Made by a program: the position numbers and the translations under genes. 64,000 bases of DNA from Acinetobacter sichuanensis (GTDB lineage Bacteria > Pseudomonadota > Gammaproteobacteria > Pseudomonadales > Moraxellaceae). The notes beneath the pieces were generated by a model. It was not told the origin of the DNA, did not search any database, and was given only the letters and a program-made list of their open reading frames with translations. The stretch spans positions 124,001 to 188,000 of the forward strand of contig NZ_PYIX02000003.1 of NCBI RefSeq assembly GCF_003024515.2, in the 5' to 3' direction. Position 1 is the stretch's first letter. Every line of letters starts with the position of its first letter. Positions 1-9,215 of this stretch are shown here, piece after piece.

Positions 1-377
1 CTGATAAAGGCTTAAATGCTGGTAATAAAGTAATTGGTAATGTTGCAAATGGTGTTGTTGACTCTGATGCTGCAAATATGGGGCAAGTTCGTTCATTTGC
101 ATCTGATTTGAATCGTCGTGTAGATGATGTTGAATCAACCGCTTATCGTGGTATTGCAATTGCATTAGCTGCTCAACAACCAGTTCCTAATATCCAACCA
201 GGTCAGTTTGCTGTGTTTGGTGGTGTAGGTCACTATGAAGGTGAATCAGCAGGTGCTTTGGGTGTAACTACAGTATTTGGTGATGGTCGTACATCTCTAA
301 GTGGTGCAATCGGTGTTGCTGGTGGTAGCGAAGTTGGTGGTCGAATTGGTGTATCTTACGTATTTGGTGGCAAATAA
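1..377 (+). CDS. Trimeric autotransporter adhesin, C-terminal end (YadA/Ata-type anchor), partial
   Basis: The gene enters from the left edge; its reading frame starts at base 3 and about 124 residues are visible. The first part (VIGNVANGVVDSDAANMGQV, then RRVDDVE) is the stalk and coiled-coil neck typical of YadA-like proteins. The last ~75 residues are glycine-rich amphipathic strands ending in SYVFGGK, as in the four-stranded YadA anchor that trimerises into a 12-strand outer-membrane barrel and exports the passenger. Related Acinetobacter proteins (Ata) bind host matrix. The passenger is outside the window, so binding specificity cannot be judged. An ATG at 78 is internal, not a start. 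An intrinsic terminator follows 20 bp downstream. Confidence 0.9.
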   Translation, partial: DKGLNAGNKVIGNVANGVVDSDAANMGQVRSFASDLNRRVDDVESTAYRGIAIALAAQQPVPNIQPGQFAVFGGVGHYEGESAGALGVTTVFGDGRTSLSGAIGVAGGSEVGGRIGVSYVFGGK

Positions 378-399
378 TTAAGTTGTTCATCTAAAATAA

Positions 400-430
400 A
401 AAAATCCTCGCTTCATGCGGGGATTTTTTA
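400..430 (+). terminator. Intrinsic terminator after the trimeric autotransporter
   Basis: A stem TCCTCGC/GCGGGGA (405-411 with 417-423, one G-U pair) has a 5-nt loop and is followed by a run of six T. It sits just after the adhesin stop codon. Confidence 0.85.
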
Positions 431-431
431 T

Positions 432-750
432 GGATAAAAATAATTTATTGATTTTTTTTTAATATATTTTTGTTGGCGAATAAATTGGGTAAGACTATTG
501 TTTGGTATTTTCTCAATTTATATTGCAAGGTTCACATTCATTTGTATAGATGGTGCCTCATTTTAAAGAAAGAAGATATTCTGCAAGACAATAAAAAATT
601 CTTTATTAAAAATGAAAGGCTAAGTTTTGTAGGATATTTAGATCAGCTTCGCTCAACGGTGACATCCATGTCTTATGTGATAGTGCTGTTTAGTTAAGTT
701 TTAAATTTATCTGAAGTTTTAGATTTTAATGGAAAATGGGATCAAAATTT
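432..750. other. Intergenic stretch without a convincing gene
   Basis: This AT-rich spacer lies between the adhesin terminator and the end of dgkA. A TTG-started 75-codon frame (470-697) crosses it, but it has no ribosome-binding site and no recognisable domain. Bases 640-690 are less AT-rich than their surroundings and could be a gene remnant. I see no RNA gene. Confidence 0.5.
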
Positions 751-1125
751 TTATAAAAATAAAATAATACACCATGTACTAAAAATAATAGACAGAGCAA
801 CAAACTGTGCTGCGCTCCCCATATCTTTTGCATTTTTTGAAAGTGGATGCTGTTCTAAAGAGATACGATCTACAACAGCCTCTAGTGCCGAATTAAATAA
901 CTCAACAATAATAGCAAAGAGACATACAGCAACCATTAATGCTTGTTCAATAGCACTAATATCTAAAAAAAAAGTGATTGGAATAAGAATAATATTTAAA
1001 AAAATAATTTGCCGAAAAGCAGCTTCATTTTGGTAAGCAGCTTTAAATCCAGCTAAAGAATAGCCCGTTGCATTTAGGATGCGTTTAAAACCAGTTTTAC
1101 CTTTTTGGGGAGAATAGAGACTCAT
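751..1125 (-). CDS. dgkA: Diacylglycerol kinase (DgkA)
   Basis: This is an integral inner-membrane kinase that phosphorylates diacylglycerol with ATP, recycling lipid left by transfer of phospholipid head groups to envelope glycans. It has 124 residues, the normal length. An amphipathic N-terminus is followed by three membrane segments (about 40-55, 60-78 and 100-122). The family signature ELFNSALEAVVDRIS, then H-x-LSKNAKDMGSAAQ, carries the conserved Glu, Asn, Asp and Lys residues of the active site. It is transcribed leftward, with glpQ upstream in the same direction but separated by a terminator, so it is probably an independent unit. No clear ribosome-binding site precedes the ATG. Confidence 0.95.
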   Translation of the reverse strand: MSLYSPQKGKTGFKRILNATGYSLAGFKAAYQNEAAFRQIIFLNIILIPITFFLDISAIEQALMVAVCLFAIIVELFNSALEAVVDRISLEQHPLSKNAKDMGSAAQFVALSIIFSTWCIILFL

Positions 1126-1210
1126 AAGTTTGGAAAATAATAAGAATAGTTTGAATTATCATAGTTTAAGCTTAAATGAGCATTAATTTGAATTTTACTG
1201 GCTTTTAAAA

Positions 1211-1249
1211 GAAAAAATTGCTCAATACGATTTGATGTATTGAGCAAAA
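1211..1249 (-). terminator. Intrinsic terminator of glpQ
   Basis: A perfect 11-bp stem, TTGCTCAATAC/GTATTGAGCAA (1218-1228 with 1237-1247), has an 8-nt loop. On the minus strand it is followed by a T-rich tract (TTTTTTC), just past the glpQ stop. Confidence 0.85.
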
Positions 1250-1253
1250 TAGA

Positions 1254-2408
1254 TTATTTGAGAGATGGATTCGCTTTTTGATAGTTCGTTAAGGCTTTAC
1301 GTCCTAAAGCAGGATCATCAGTAAATACGCCATCAACGCCTGCTTTAAAGTACATTTCAAACTCTTTTTCTGCACCAGATTCACAACGCTGAGCAGCATC
1401 AGTTTCTGCTTGGCTACATTTTAAATTTGGTGCTAAAAAATGATTTTCAGGGCGGAAGGTATAAGGATGAACTTTTAAGTTGACAGCATGCGCATTTTTA
1501 ACAAAGTCTGAAGGTGCAGTAAATGTGTCATTAAAAATATAAGGTTTCCATGGTCCAACACCATCTGCATATAAAGAGACAGTTTTTAAACCTTGTGTTG
1601 TTGCCATGTCTGCATAAGTAGTTTGGTTTTTTTGTTCTTTAAAGTCAGCAGGTTGTGCAGTTTTGTCATCATAAAGTTGGATGATTTTTGCATGTTTTAA
1701 ACTTTTATGTAATGTAAGCTGGTCTTTTAAATATTTTAGATTACTGACCTCAAATGATTGTAGATAAATAGGGGCAATATCACGTGTATATTCATATTTT
1801 GCTAATGTTTTGAGTAAATTATCTTCCATCGCCAAATTTTGTTTTTGGAAATAAGTTGGATGCTTAGTTTCTATATATAAACCAATAATTTTACCTGTTT
1901 TTTTATAGTTTTGATCAGCAAGTTCAATGATTTGCTCTAAGGTTGGAATGGCAAATTGATCATTATATTGAGTATTTGCTGGGCGTTCTTTAGGAATACG
2001 CTCACGTGCTTTAATTTGATTTAATTCACTTAAAGTAAAATCTTCGGTAAACCAACCTGTCAGTGATGTACCATCAATAATTTTGGTTTTTTTACGGTCG
2101 GCAAATTGACTAAGTGTACTGATATTTGATGTGCCACCAATTTCATTTTCGTGACGAGCAACTAAAACACCGTCTTTTGTTGATACGAGATCAGGTTCGA
2201 TAAAGTCTGCACCATCATCAATCGCTTTTTGATATGAAGCTAAAGTATGCTCAGGACGTAAAGCACTTGCGCCACGATGTCCTACAATAATGATTTTAGG
2301 TTCTTGATACTCGGTTTTAGGAGGTGATGAATAGTCATCATCATTGTCATCATTGCATGCGGTTAATGCTGCTAAAAGGCTGAAGCTCAGTACAGTTTTT
2401 TTAATCAT
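1254..2408 (-). CDS. glpQ: Glycerophosphodiester phosphodiesterase, lipoprotein form (GlpQ)
   Basis: It hydrolyses glycerophosphodiesters to glycerol-3-phosphate and an alcohol, scavenging carbon and phosphate from deacylated phospholipids. It has 384 residues. A lipoprotein signal (LLAALTAC, lipidated Cys at ~18) is followed by an acidic tag NDDNDDDYSS. The GDPD barrel starts at ~40 with the catalytic GHRGAS, the metal-binding EPDLVSTKDG and the ARHE motif. Near the C-terminus VDGVFTDDPALG is the usual GDPD ending. E. coli GlpQ is periplasmic and not lipidated, so a membrane-anchored form is expected here. The acidic tag closely resembles that of the lipase-like lipoprotein at 37.3 kb. Confidence 0.93.
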   Translation of the reverse strand: MIKKTVLSFSLLAALTACNDDNDDDYSSPPKTEYQEPKIIIVGHRGASALRPEHTLASYQKAIDDGADFIEPDLVSTKDGVLVARHENEIGGTSNISTLSQFADRKKTKIIDGTSLTGWFTEDFTLSELNQIKARERIPKERPANTQYNDQFAIPTLEQIIELADQNYKKTGKIIGLYIETKHPTYFQKQNLAMEDNLLKTLAKYEYTRDIAPIYLQSFEVSNLKYLKDQLTLHKSLKHAKIIQLYDDKTAQPADFKEQKNQTTYADMATTQGLKTVSLYADGVGPWKPYIFNDTFTAPSDFVKNAHAVNLKVHPYTFRPENHFLAPNLKCSQAETDAAQRCESGAEKEFEMYFKAGVDGVFTDDPALGRKALTNYQKANPSLK

Positions 2409-2658
2409 GATTCGCTCTATTGTTTTGTTTGTATCATTGCAATGTGCTCGATCTTTTTTGCAGAATAATGAAAAAGTATTTTGAGTTACAAAAGATAATT
2501 TTTAAGTTTCTACATATTTTCTTCTTATTTCACTTTAAGCGCAGTTTTTCTGTTATTAGTTCTTGTTTTTTTTAGTTAAGTCACAGAATATCCATATAAA
2601 TGGATTTCATTATAAAGACATTACACCTTTATATTTATCTGATACAGAATCTAATCTG

Positions 2659-5600
2659 ATGCTCTCAAAATTTTTTATTTTTCGTCCAATTTTTGCTTTT
2701 GTTCTTGCTATTTTCGTGATGGCAATTGGTTTTTTTGCATTATTAAATTTGCCTGTTGAGCGTTATCCTGACATAGCTCCACCACGTATTGCGATTAGTA
2801 CAACATATTCGGGAGCAGATGCGGAAACAGTTGAAGAAAGTGTAACGCAAGTTTTAGAGCAACAAATCAAAGGCTTAGATCATTTACTTTATTTTAGTTC
2901 GAGTAGTGATTCGACGGGGCGCAGTCGAATCAATATTAGTTTTGAAAATGGTACAGACCCCGATACAGCACAAGTTCAGGTTCAAAACTCGATTAATAGT
3001 GTGATTAATCGTTTGCCAGAAGATGTTCAACGGCAAGGTGTCAATGTTTTTAAATCGTTAGGCGATACTCATATGGTGATTGGGCTATATGATGAAAGTC
3101 GTCGTAGTAATAATATTGAGTTATCAGATTATTTATCTGCACATTTAGAATCTGAGTTAGCGCGAGTCGAAGGGGTAGGTGAAGTAGATGTTTTTGGTTC
3201 ACAATTTGCGATGCGTATTTGGCTAGATCCTAATAAACTCACACAATATAAGTTAATTCCTAGTGATATTCAAAAAGCTGTAGAAGCCCAAAATACTCAA
3301 GTAGCAGCAGGAGGGATTGGTGATTTACCAACAGCAGAAACACAGTATTTAAGTGCTAAAGTCACATCAGGGACACGCCTAAAAACGGTTGAAGAATTTA
3401 ATGACATTATTGTGAAATCGACTCAATCAGGCGGTTTTGTTTATTTAAAAGATGTAGCACGTGTTGAAATTGGTGCTGAAAATTATCAAGCTTATAACAC
3501 GATTAATGGTTTTCCTTCTGCTGGAATGGCAATTTCTTTAGCCTCAGGGGCGAATGCGATAGAAGCGTCGAAATTGATTGAGCAAACAGTTACGCATTTA
3601 TCTAAGCAATTACCACAAGGCTATAAACTGGTCTATCCTCGTGACAACACACCTTTTGTGCAAGAGTCCATCAAAGAAGTCGTTAAAACTTTATTTGAGG
3701 CGATTTTGCTGGTCATTATTGTGATGTTTCTCTTTTTACAAAATTGGCGAGCGACTTTAATTCCAGCAATGACTGTACCAGTTGTGTTGTTAGGCACGAT
3801 GGCTGTGTTATATGTTTTTGGGATGAGTATCAATACCTTAACTTTATTTGCTTTGGTTTTGGCGATTGGTTTGTTGGTTGATGATGCCATTGTTGTTGTT
3901 GAGAATGTTGAGCGATTAATGCATGAAAAGGGTTTGGATGCCAAACAAGCTTCTATTGAGTCTATGCAGGAAATCAGTGGTGCTTTGATTGGGATCACAC
4001 TAGTTTTAACAGCTGTATTTGTTCCAATGGCATTTTTTGGCGGTTCTACAGGTGTAATTTATCGGCAGTTTTCAGTGACGCTGGTGACCGCTATGGCAAT
4101 TTCATTGGCTGTGGCATTGATTTTAACACCTGCTTTATGTTCTTTGATGTTAAAACCGACTGCAAAACCTTACCGTTGGGCGGTGCGTTTTAATAATTTC
4201 TTAGAGACTATAAAAAATAAATATATTGCTGTTGCACAAGTAACGATTCAACATAAATTAATCACTTTAGTCGTTGCTATAGGTTTAATTGGCACTTTTG
4301 CATTGATTTATAAAGCTTTACCAACGAGTTATTTACCCAGTGAAGATCAAGGCACACTGAGCTTACAAATTACTTTACAAGATAATGCACCAATGTCTAA
4401 AGCGATTGAGGTTGGTGAAAATGTTCGACGTTATTTTTTAGAGCATGAAAAAGAAAATGTTGATTTGGTGATGTTACGTTATGGGCGTAATCGTGCAGGA
4501 ACGGGACAACATTTAGCACAAGGTTTTGTTAAGTTAAAACCTTGGGATGAGCGTACAGGTCAAGCAAATAGTGCAACGGCTATTCGTGAGCGTGCAAGTC
4601 AATATTTTCGTAAAAGCAGTATAGCTGCTTCAGTGATGATCAATATGCCTCCTGTGGTGAATGGTTTAGGGGATACCAATGGCATTGCAGTTTGGTTTCG
4701 TGATATTGATGGGCAAGGTCGTGATGCTTTAGCACAGAAATTTAATGCTTTAAAAGAAACATCACAACATGTGATGCATTATGAAAATTTAGATAAAAAA
4801 GCCTTACCTGATAAAGCAAATTTACAAGTTAAAATTGATCAAAAATCAGCAATGGCATCAAATTTGTCGCTTACTGATATTAATAGCACCATGTCAGCAG
4901 CATTGGGAAGTAAGTATATTAATGATTTTATTGATCGAGGTCGGATTAAAAAAGTCATTATGCAAGGTGATGCTCCTTATCGTGCCAAACCTGAAGATTT
5001 ACAGTATTGGTCAGTGCGTAATAGTTTGAATGAAATGGTGCCATTCAGTAGCTTTTCTGAGGTCAGTTGGTCAGGCGCACCTGAAGTCGTTAATCGTTTT
5101 AATGGTTATGCTGCATTGGAGCTAGAAGCAGATAAGGCAACAGCATCAAGTACAGGTCAAGCTATGCAAGAAATTGATGATCAAGTCAGTCAAATTTCGG
5201 GTGTAGATTTGGCATGGAGTGGTGTTGCTTTTGAAGAAAAGCAAACGAGTAATCAGGCATTATTATTATATTTAGTCTCGATTGGTTTTATTTTTTTATG
5301 CTTAGCAGCACTTTATGAAAGTTGGTCTATTCCAACAGCAGTGATGAGTGCTATTCCTTTAGGGATTGGCGGTAATATTTTATTTAGTTATTTTGCTGGC
5401 TTTCCAAATGACATTTATTTTCAAATTGCACTGCTCACTACAATCGGTCTATCGTGTAAAAATGCTATTTTAATTGTTGAGTTTGCTGCATTAGCCCAAG
5501 AAAAAGGGCAAAGTGTTATACAAGCTGCTTTAGAAGGAGCAGGGCTTCGTTTACGCCCAATTTTAATGACTTCACTGGCATTTGGTGCGGGTATTGTACC

Positions 5601-5757
5601 TCTGGTTTTTGCTTTTGGTGCAGGTGCAGCAAGTCGCCAAGAAATTGGTGTGAGTGTTTTAGGTGGTGTTATTTTTGGTACAGTATTAGTTCTTGTTTTT
5701 ATTCCATTTATGTATGTTATGGTACGTTCAATTTTTAAGTTAAAAGCAAAAACATAA
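2659..5757 (+). CDS. RND multidrug efflux permease (HAE1 family), orphan
   Basis: This is a proton-driven inner-membrane pump of the AcrB/MexB/AdeB class. It has 1032 residues when started at the ATG at 2659 (MLSKFFIFRPIF, the standard RND opening); a TTG at 2563 would add 32 residues unlike the family. The proton-relay pair is present as Asp408-Asp409 in GLLVDDAIVVVENVER, and Lys934 in LSCKNAILIVEFA matches AcrB Lys940. Twelve membrane segments and two large periplasmic loops are evident. Efflux pumps of this kind normally need an adaptor (AcrA/AdeA) and an outer-membrane channel, but neither gene is next to it. It is clearly different from AdeB and AdeJ as I recall them. Substrates are unknown. 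Confidence 0.9.
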   Translation: MLSKFFIFRPIFAFVLAIFVMAIGFFALLNLPVERYPDIAPPRIAISTTYSGADAETVEESVTQVLEQQIKGLDHLLYFSSSSDSTGRSRINISFENGTDPDTAQVQVQNSINSVINRLPEDVQRQGVNVFKSLGDTHMVIGLYDESRRSNNIELSDYLSAHLESELARVEGVGEVDVFGSQFAMRIWLDPNKLTQYKLIPSDIQKAVEAQNTQVAAGGIGDLPTAETQYLSAKVTSGTRLKTVEEFNDIIVKSTQSGGFVYLKDVARVEIGAENYQAYNTINGFPSAGMAISLASGANAIEASKLIEQTVTHLSKQLPQGYKLVYPRDNTPFVQESIKEVVKTLFEAILLVIIVMFLFLQNWRATLIPAMTVPVVLLGTMAVLYVFGMSINTLTLFALVLAIGLLVDDAIVVVENVERLMHEKGLDAKQASIESMQEISGALIGITLVLTAVFVPMAFFGGSTGVIYRQFSVTLVTAMAISLAVALILTPALCSLMLKPTAKPYRWAVRFNNFLETIKNKYIAVAQVTIQHKLITLVVAIGLIGTFALIYKALPTSYLPSEDQGTLSLQITLQDNAPMSKAIEVGENVRRYFLEHEKENVDLVMLRYGRNRAGTGQHLAQGFVKLKPWDERTGQANSATAIRERASQYFRKSSIAASVMINMPPVVNGLGDTNGIAVWFRDIDGQGRDALAQKFNALKETSQHVMHYENLDKKALPDKANLQVKIDQKSAMASNLSLTDINSTMSAALGSKYINDFIDRGRIKKVIMQGDAPYRAKPEDLQYWSVRNSLNEMVPFSSFSEVSWSGAPEVVNRFNGYAALELEADKATASSTGQAMQEIDDQVSQISGVDLAWSGVAFEEKQTSNQALLLYLVSIGFIFLCLAALYESWSIPTAVMSAIPLGIGGNILFSYFAGFPNDIYFQIALLTTIGLSCKNAILIVEFAALAQEKGQSVIQAALEGAGLRLRPILMTSLAFGAGIVPLVFAFGAGAASRQEIGVSVLGGVIFGTVLVLVFIPFMYVMVRSIFKLKAKT

Positions 5758-5780
5758 TCAATTTTTCACGATAAAATTTT

Positions 5781-5812
5781 AAAAATTGCTCACTTTAATG
5801 GGCAATTTTTGC
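5781..5812 (+). terminator. Intrinsic terminator of the RND gene
   Basis: The stem AAAAATTGC/GCAATTTTT has a loop of about 12 nt and ends in a T run. It lies 24 bp after the pump stop codon. Confidence 0.75.
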
Positions 5813-5880
5813 TTTTATCGTCAATTTATGTGAATTTGTTTGCTTTACTAAAAGCGAGCATTTTATGATGTAGCAAAATA

Positions 5881-7248
5881 ATGAGTGTTATCGGTATGCA
5901 ATTATCTTCTCAACTTATTGTTAATTTAGAACAAGCCATTCAAGATCATAATATTGAGGAGATTAAGCGTTTAATTAAACAGGTCAATCATGCGGATCTT
6001 GCTGATGTATTGGCAACATTGAGCTTTGATGTTCAAGTAAAATTAATTGAATATTTACCACATGCAGCTTATGTTTTTGAATTTTTAAGTTTAGCGCAGC
6101 AGCTTGAGATTGCAGAGCAATTACCGACATCTCAGTTAGTACAATTAATTTCTGAAATGCATTCGGATGATCGTACAGATTTATTTAAAGCATTGTCTAA
6201 AAACCTAAAAAATGAAGTATATGCTCAATTAGACCCTCAGATACAACAACAAATTCAAAAACTTGCTCAATATGCTGAAGAATCAGCAGGGGCAATAATG
6301 AGTTCGGATTTTGTGGCTTTGTCACCAAATTTGACTATACCACAAGCCATTGAACAGATTCGTCAGCAAGCGTCTGACCGTGAAACCTTATATCTTATTT
6401 ATATTGTAGATCAAGCCTCAAAGTTGTTGGGCGTGGTGTCTTTACGTGAAATTATTTTAGCGGAACCTACAAAGCGCATAGCAGATATTATGACGACTGA
6501 TTTGGTGGTGGGGGCAGTACATGAAGATCAAGAGAGTATTGCGCAAAAACTTAGTCATTATGATTTTATTGCATTGCCTATTTTAGATGATGAGCAACAT
6601 TTATTAGGAATCGTCACCTATGATGATGCGATGGATGTCGCACAAGAAGAAATGACGGAGGATTTTTTAAAATCTAGCGCGGTTAGTAGTTCACCCAAAA
6701 TGAGCATTAAAACCGCTCCCATTTTTTTCTTATATAAAAAACGCGTATTTTGGTTGGTGATTTTGGTATTTGGTAGTTTGTTATCTGGAATTGGGATTTC
6801 ACACTTTGAAGATATTATTTCAGCCAATATTGTTTTGGTGTTTTTCTTGCCTTTATTGGTGGGCAGTGGAGGAAATGCAGGCTCTCAATCAGCAACTTTA
6901 ATGGTACGTGCGCTTGCAATGGGAGATGTACAATTAAAGGATTGGATGTATTTAATTGGACGCGAAACTTTAGTGGCTCTATGTCTAGGCGGCACGATGG
7001 CATTTGCTGTGTCTATTTTGGGTTATATCCGAGGTGATGCAATGGTCGCATTGGTTCTAGCATTGAGTATGATGGGGATTGTCTTATTAGGCTGTTTGAT
7101 TGGAATGAGTTTACCCTTTATTTTAAATCGCTTAAAACTTGATCCTGCAAGTGCTTCAGCACCGTTAGTCACATCTATTTGTGATGCGACAGGTGTAATT
7201 GTCTACTTATTTATAGCGTCTATTTTGCTGGGGCAAGTTGCTGCATAA
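5881..7248 (+). CDS. mgtE: Magnesium transporter MgtE
   Basis: This is a Mg2+ channel/transporter gated by cytosolic Mg2+. It has 455 residues, normal for MgtE. The helical N domain covers ~1-130. A tandem CBS pair follows (~140-255, with the linker IADIMTTDLVVG). Five membrane segments start at ~285. The membrane part contains GSGGNAGSQSATLMVRAL and the conserved Asp in SICDATGVIVYL that lines the ion path. The ATG at 5881 was kept; an in-frame ATG at 5896 is also possible, because neither has a clear ribosome-binding site. It is preceded by a terminator and is probably monocistronic. Confidence 0.95.
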   Translation: MSVIGMQLSSQLIVNLEQAIQDHNIEEIKRLIKQVNHADLADVLATLSFDVQVKLIEYLPHAAYVFEFLSLAQQLEIAEQLPTSQLVQLISEMHSDDRTDLFKALSKNLKNEVYAQLDPQIQQQIQKLAQYAEESAGAIMSSDFVALSPNLTIPQAIEQIRQQASDRETLYLIYIVDQASKLLGVVSLREIILAEPTKRIADIMTTDLVVGAVHEDQESIAQKLSHYDFIALPILDDEQHLLGIVTYDDAMDVAQEEMTEDFLKSSAVSSSPKMSIKTAPIFFLYKKRVFWLVILVFGSLLSGIGISHFEDIISANIVLVFFLPLLVGSGGNAGSQSATLMVRALAMGDVQLKDWMYLIGRETLVALCLGGTMAFAVSILGYIRGDAMVALVLALSMMGIVLLGCLIGMSLPFILNRLKLDPASASAPLVTSICDATGVIVYLFIASILLGQVAA

Positions 7249-7358
7249 GCATAGAAACATAGATAAAATTGAAAGTTAAATATTAAATTCATACACAATA
7301 TACGGAATTTAATCGTTATGATTTTAATGTAAGATTTGGATTAGGTTATTACTCAAAT

Positions 7359-7949
7359 ATGAGCACAGAAAAAAAACTATCGACTCAAGAAGTCATTCGA
7401 CTTGAACGTGATTTAGCCAAATTTGCCAATATGATGGATTCTGTTGTACGTATTCCATTTACCAAGCAGGGGGTAGGAGCTGACGCAGCACTCAGTACAA
7501 TTCCTGTTGCAGGTGATGTTGCTGGGTTTGTATTGACCTGTTATGCGATTTATAAAGCCAAACAATTGGGTGTACCACAAACAAAATTAAATGGTGTGAT
7601 GAAATTGGCTGTAATGGATGCAGTTGTCGGTTTTGTGCCAGTTGTGGGGACAGTATTTGATATTTTTATTCGTCCTAGCCGTAAAGCTTTAGATGTTGTG
7701 CATGAGCATATTCAGACTGAATATCAAATTAAAACAGAAGATCATGTGATTCATCCATTTTTACATGAACGTCTAGAACAAAAACAAAAAAATTCGGCAT
7801 TTTGGCGTAATCCTGTCGTGGCTTGGTTTTGGTTACATATTCCTGATCTTTTAGGCATATTTGTCTTAATCATGATTGGCTTGGCAATGTGGTTGGGTTT
7901 AACCATGTTGTGGGATTGGTATCAAGCGTGGAAAGCGCATTCAGCATAA
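7359..7949 (+). CDS. DUF4112 domain membrane protein
   Basis: This 196-residue protein matches the DUF4112 pattern: a first hydrophobic hairpin (STIPVAGDVAGFVLTCYAIY, ~45-65), the charged stretch KAKQLGVPQTKLNGVMKLAV, a second hairpin (VVGFVPVVGTVFDIFIRPSRKA) and one more C-terminal membrane segment (~165-187). The family is widespread in proteobacteria and has no established biochemical role. It stands alone between mgtE and convergent htpX and shares a terminator with htpX. No enzymatic motif is visible. Confidence 0.85.
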   Translation: MSTEKKLSTQEVIRLERDLAKFANMMDSVVRIPFTKQGVGADAALSTIPVAGDVAGFVLTCYAIYKAKQLGVPQTKLNGVMKLAVMDAVVGFVPVVGTVFDIFIRPSRKALDVVHEHIQTEYQIKTEDHVIHPFLHERLEQKQKNSAFWRNPVVAWFWLHIPDLLGIFVLIMIGLAMWLGLTMLWDWYQAWKAHSA

Positions 7950-7995
7950 AATCTTAAATAGATCGAATAGGTTGGAAAATATTTGAGTTGTTGAA

Positions 7996-8029
7996 AAATA
8001 AAGCCTTAATAAATTTAAGGCTTTATTGT
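7996..8029. terminator. Bidirectional terminator between DUF4112 gene and htpX
   Basis: AATAAAGCCTTAA pairs with TTAAGGCTTTATT around a 5-6 nt loop. The A and T flanks allow termination in both directions for the convergent genes. Confidence 0.8.
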
Positions 8030-8054
8030 TAAATTTTGGAACGTAGTGATTACA

Positions 8055-8960
8055 TTACGGTACATTCAACTGACGTAAGGCAGCGACACGTTGTTCAATA
8101 CTAGGATGTGTTTGGAATAACGCAGCTAAACTAAAACCTTGTTCTTTACCTTCAGTAATGGCAAAGGCTTTCATTTCTTTAGGCATTTGATCAGGCATTT
8201 CTGATTCTGATTGCAAACGAAGTAAAGCAGAAATCATTGCTTCTTTACCTGCTAAACGTGCGCCTGCTTCATCCGCACGATATTCACGGTGGCGAGAGAA
8301 CCACATCACAATCGCAGATGCTAAAATACCAAAGACAATATCTAATACAATCGTAATGACAAAATATGCAATTCCTGGTGCTTCACCATCTTCACGACCA
8401 AAAATATTACGGTCAATAAAGTCACCAACAACACGAGCAAAGAACATGACAAATGCGTTCACTACACCTTGGATTAAAGATAGAGTGACCATGTCACCAT
8501 TTGCAACGTGACCAATTTCATGTGCAATAACAGCACGTAACTCATCTTTATTCATACGTTCTAATAAACCAGATGAAACAGAAACAAGCGCATTGTTTTT
8601 GTTCCAACCTGTTGCAAAAGCATTAGATTGATAAGATGGGAAAATACCTACATCTGGCATTTGAATACCAGCGCGTTGAGAAAGTTGAGCAACCTCTTGG
8701 AGTAACCAGACTTCAGCTTGATTACGTGGAGCATTAGGATCAATTAATTCTGTACCTGTTGTTTTTAACGCCATCCATTTAGACATGAACAGTGAGATGA
8801 GAGAACCCACCATACCAAAGACAAAACAGATAACCATTAGGTTGCCTAAGTTTAGACCGCCAGCGCCGTGGTAACTACCAACACCTAAAACAGATAGGAT
8901 AATGCCAGCTACAACCAGTACCGCGAGGTTGGTAAGCAAAAACAAACCAATCCGCATCAT
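8055..8960 (-). CDS. htpX: Membrane zinc metalloprotease HtpX
   Basis: It is an M48-family heat-shock protease that degrades damaged or misfolded inner-membrane proteins together with FtsH. It has 301 residues from the ATG pair at 8960. A GAGG ribosome-binding site nine bases upstream supports this start over ATGs at 8975 and 8969. Two N-terminal membrane segments (5-25, 35-58) precede the protease domain, which has the zinc motif HEIGH (~140) and the third ligand in [13 protein letters not shown]. Two more membrane segments lie between them. A DUF4112 gene converges on it. Confidence 0.96.
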   Translation of the reverse strand: MMRIGLFLLTNLAVLVVAGIILSVLGVGSYHGAGGLNLGNLMVICFVFGMVGSLISLFMSKWMALKTTGTELIDPNAPRNQAEVWLLQEVAQLSQRAGIQMPDVGIFPSYQSNAFATGWNKNNALVSVSSGLLERMNKDELRAVIAHEIGHVANGDMVTLSLIQGVVNAFVMFFARVVGDFIDRNIFGREDGEAPGIAYFVITIVLDIVFGILASAIVMWFSRHREYRADEAGARLAGKEAMISALLRLQSESEMPDQMPKEMKAFAITEGKEQGFSLAALFQTHPSIEQRVAALRQLNVP

Positions 8961-9142
8961 CGAGAACATCCTCATAATAATAAAATAATGTGATTTATAA
9001 ATTATAAACCTATGGGGAATATGAGGATTAATATGTGAAAATTCAAGAAGAATTGAAAAAATCTATACCCATTAATTTGCTTTGATTCTGCAATGAGTAG
9101 AGTGAAGTTAGTAAAATAGTCAAAATAATTCGACTATTTTTC
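8961..9142. other. Intergenic region upstream of htpX, possible small RNA on the plus strand
   Basis: No protein gene is visible. The segment leads rightward into two hairpins. The second is a strong plus-strand intrinsic terminator with no plus-strand gene in front of it. An AT-rich box (TTATAAATTATAAA, near 8995-9007) could hold a -10 element. This is suggestive of a small RNA only. Confidence 0.3.
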
Positions 9143-9178
9143 AGTATTTCTCTTATCAAGAGAAATACTTTTATTTTT
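9113..9178 (+). terminator. Tandem hairpins, the second an orphan plus-strand intrinsic terminator
   Basis: Hairpin 1 pairs AAAATAGTC with GACTATTTT (9113-9121 and 9132-9140). Hairpin 2 is a perfect 12-bp stem AGTATTTCTCTT/AAGAGAAATACT with a 3-nt loop (9143-9169), followed by TTTATTTTT. The T tract lies on the plus strand, although both flanking genes are on the minus strand. Hairpin 1 may terminate the leftward transglycosylase gene. Confidence 0.65.
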
Positions 9179-9215
9179 AGATTATTTATTTAAGAAATCA
9201 TTGTAAACGTAGTTT

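Noticed and set aside
470..697. 75-codon plus-strand frame after the autotransporter
   Set aside because: TTG start without a ribosome-binding site, no domain, sits in AT-rich spacer; at most a remnant.
3633..3998. 121-codon minus-strand frame inside the RND gene
   Set aside because: Shadow of the pump coding sequence, with no ribosome-binding site.
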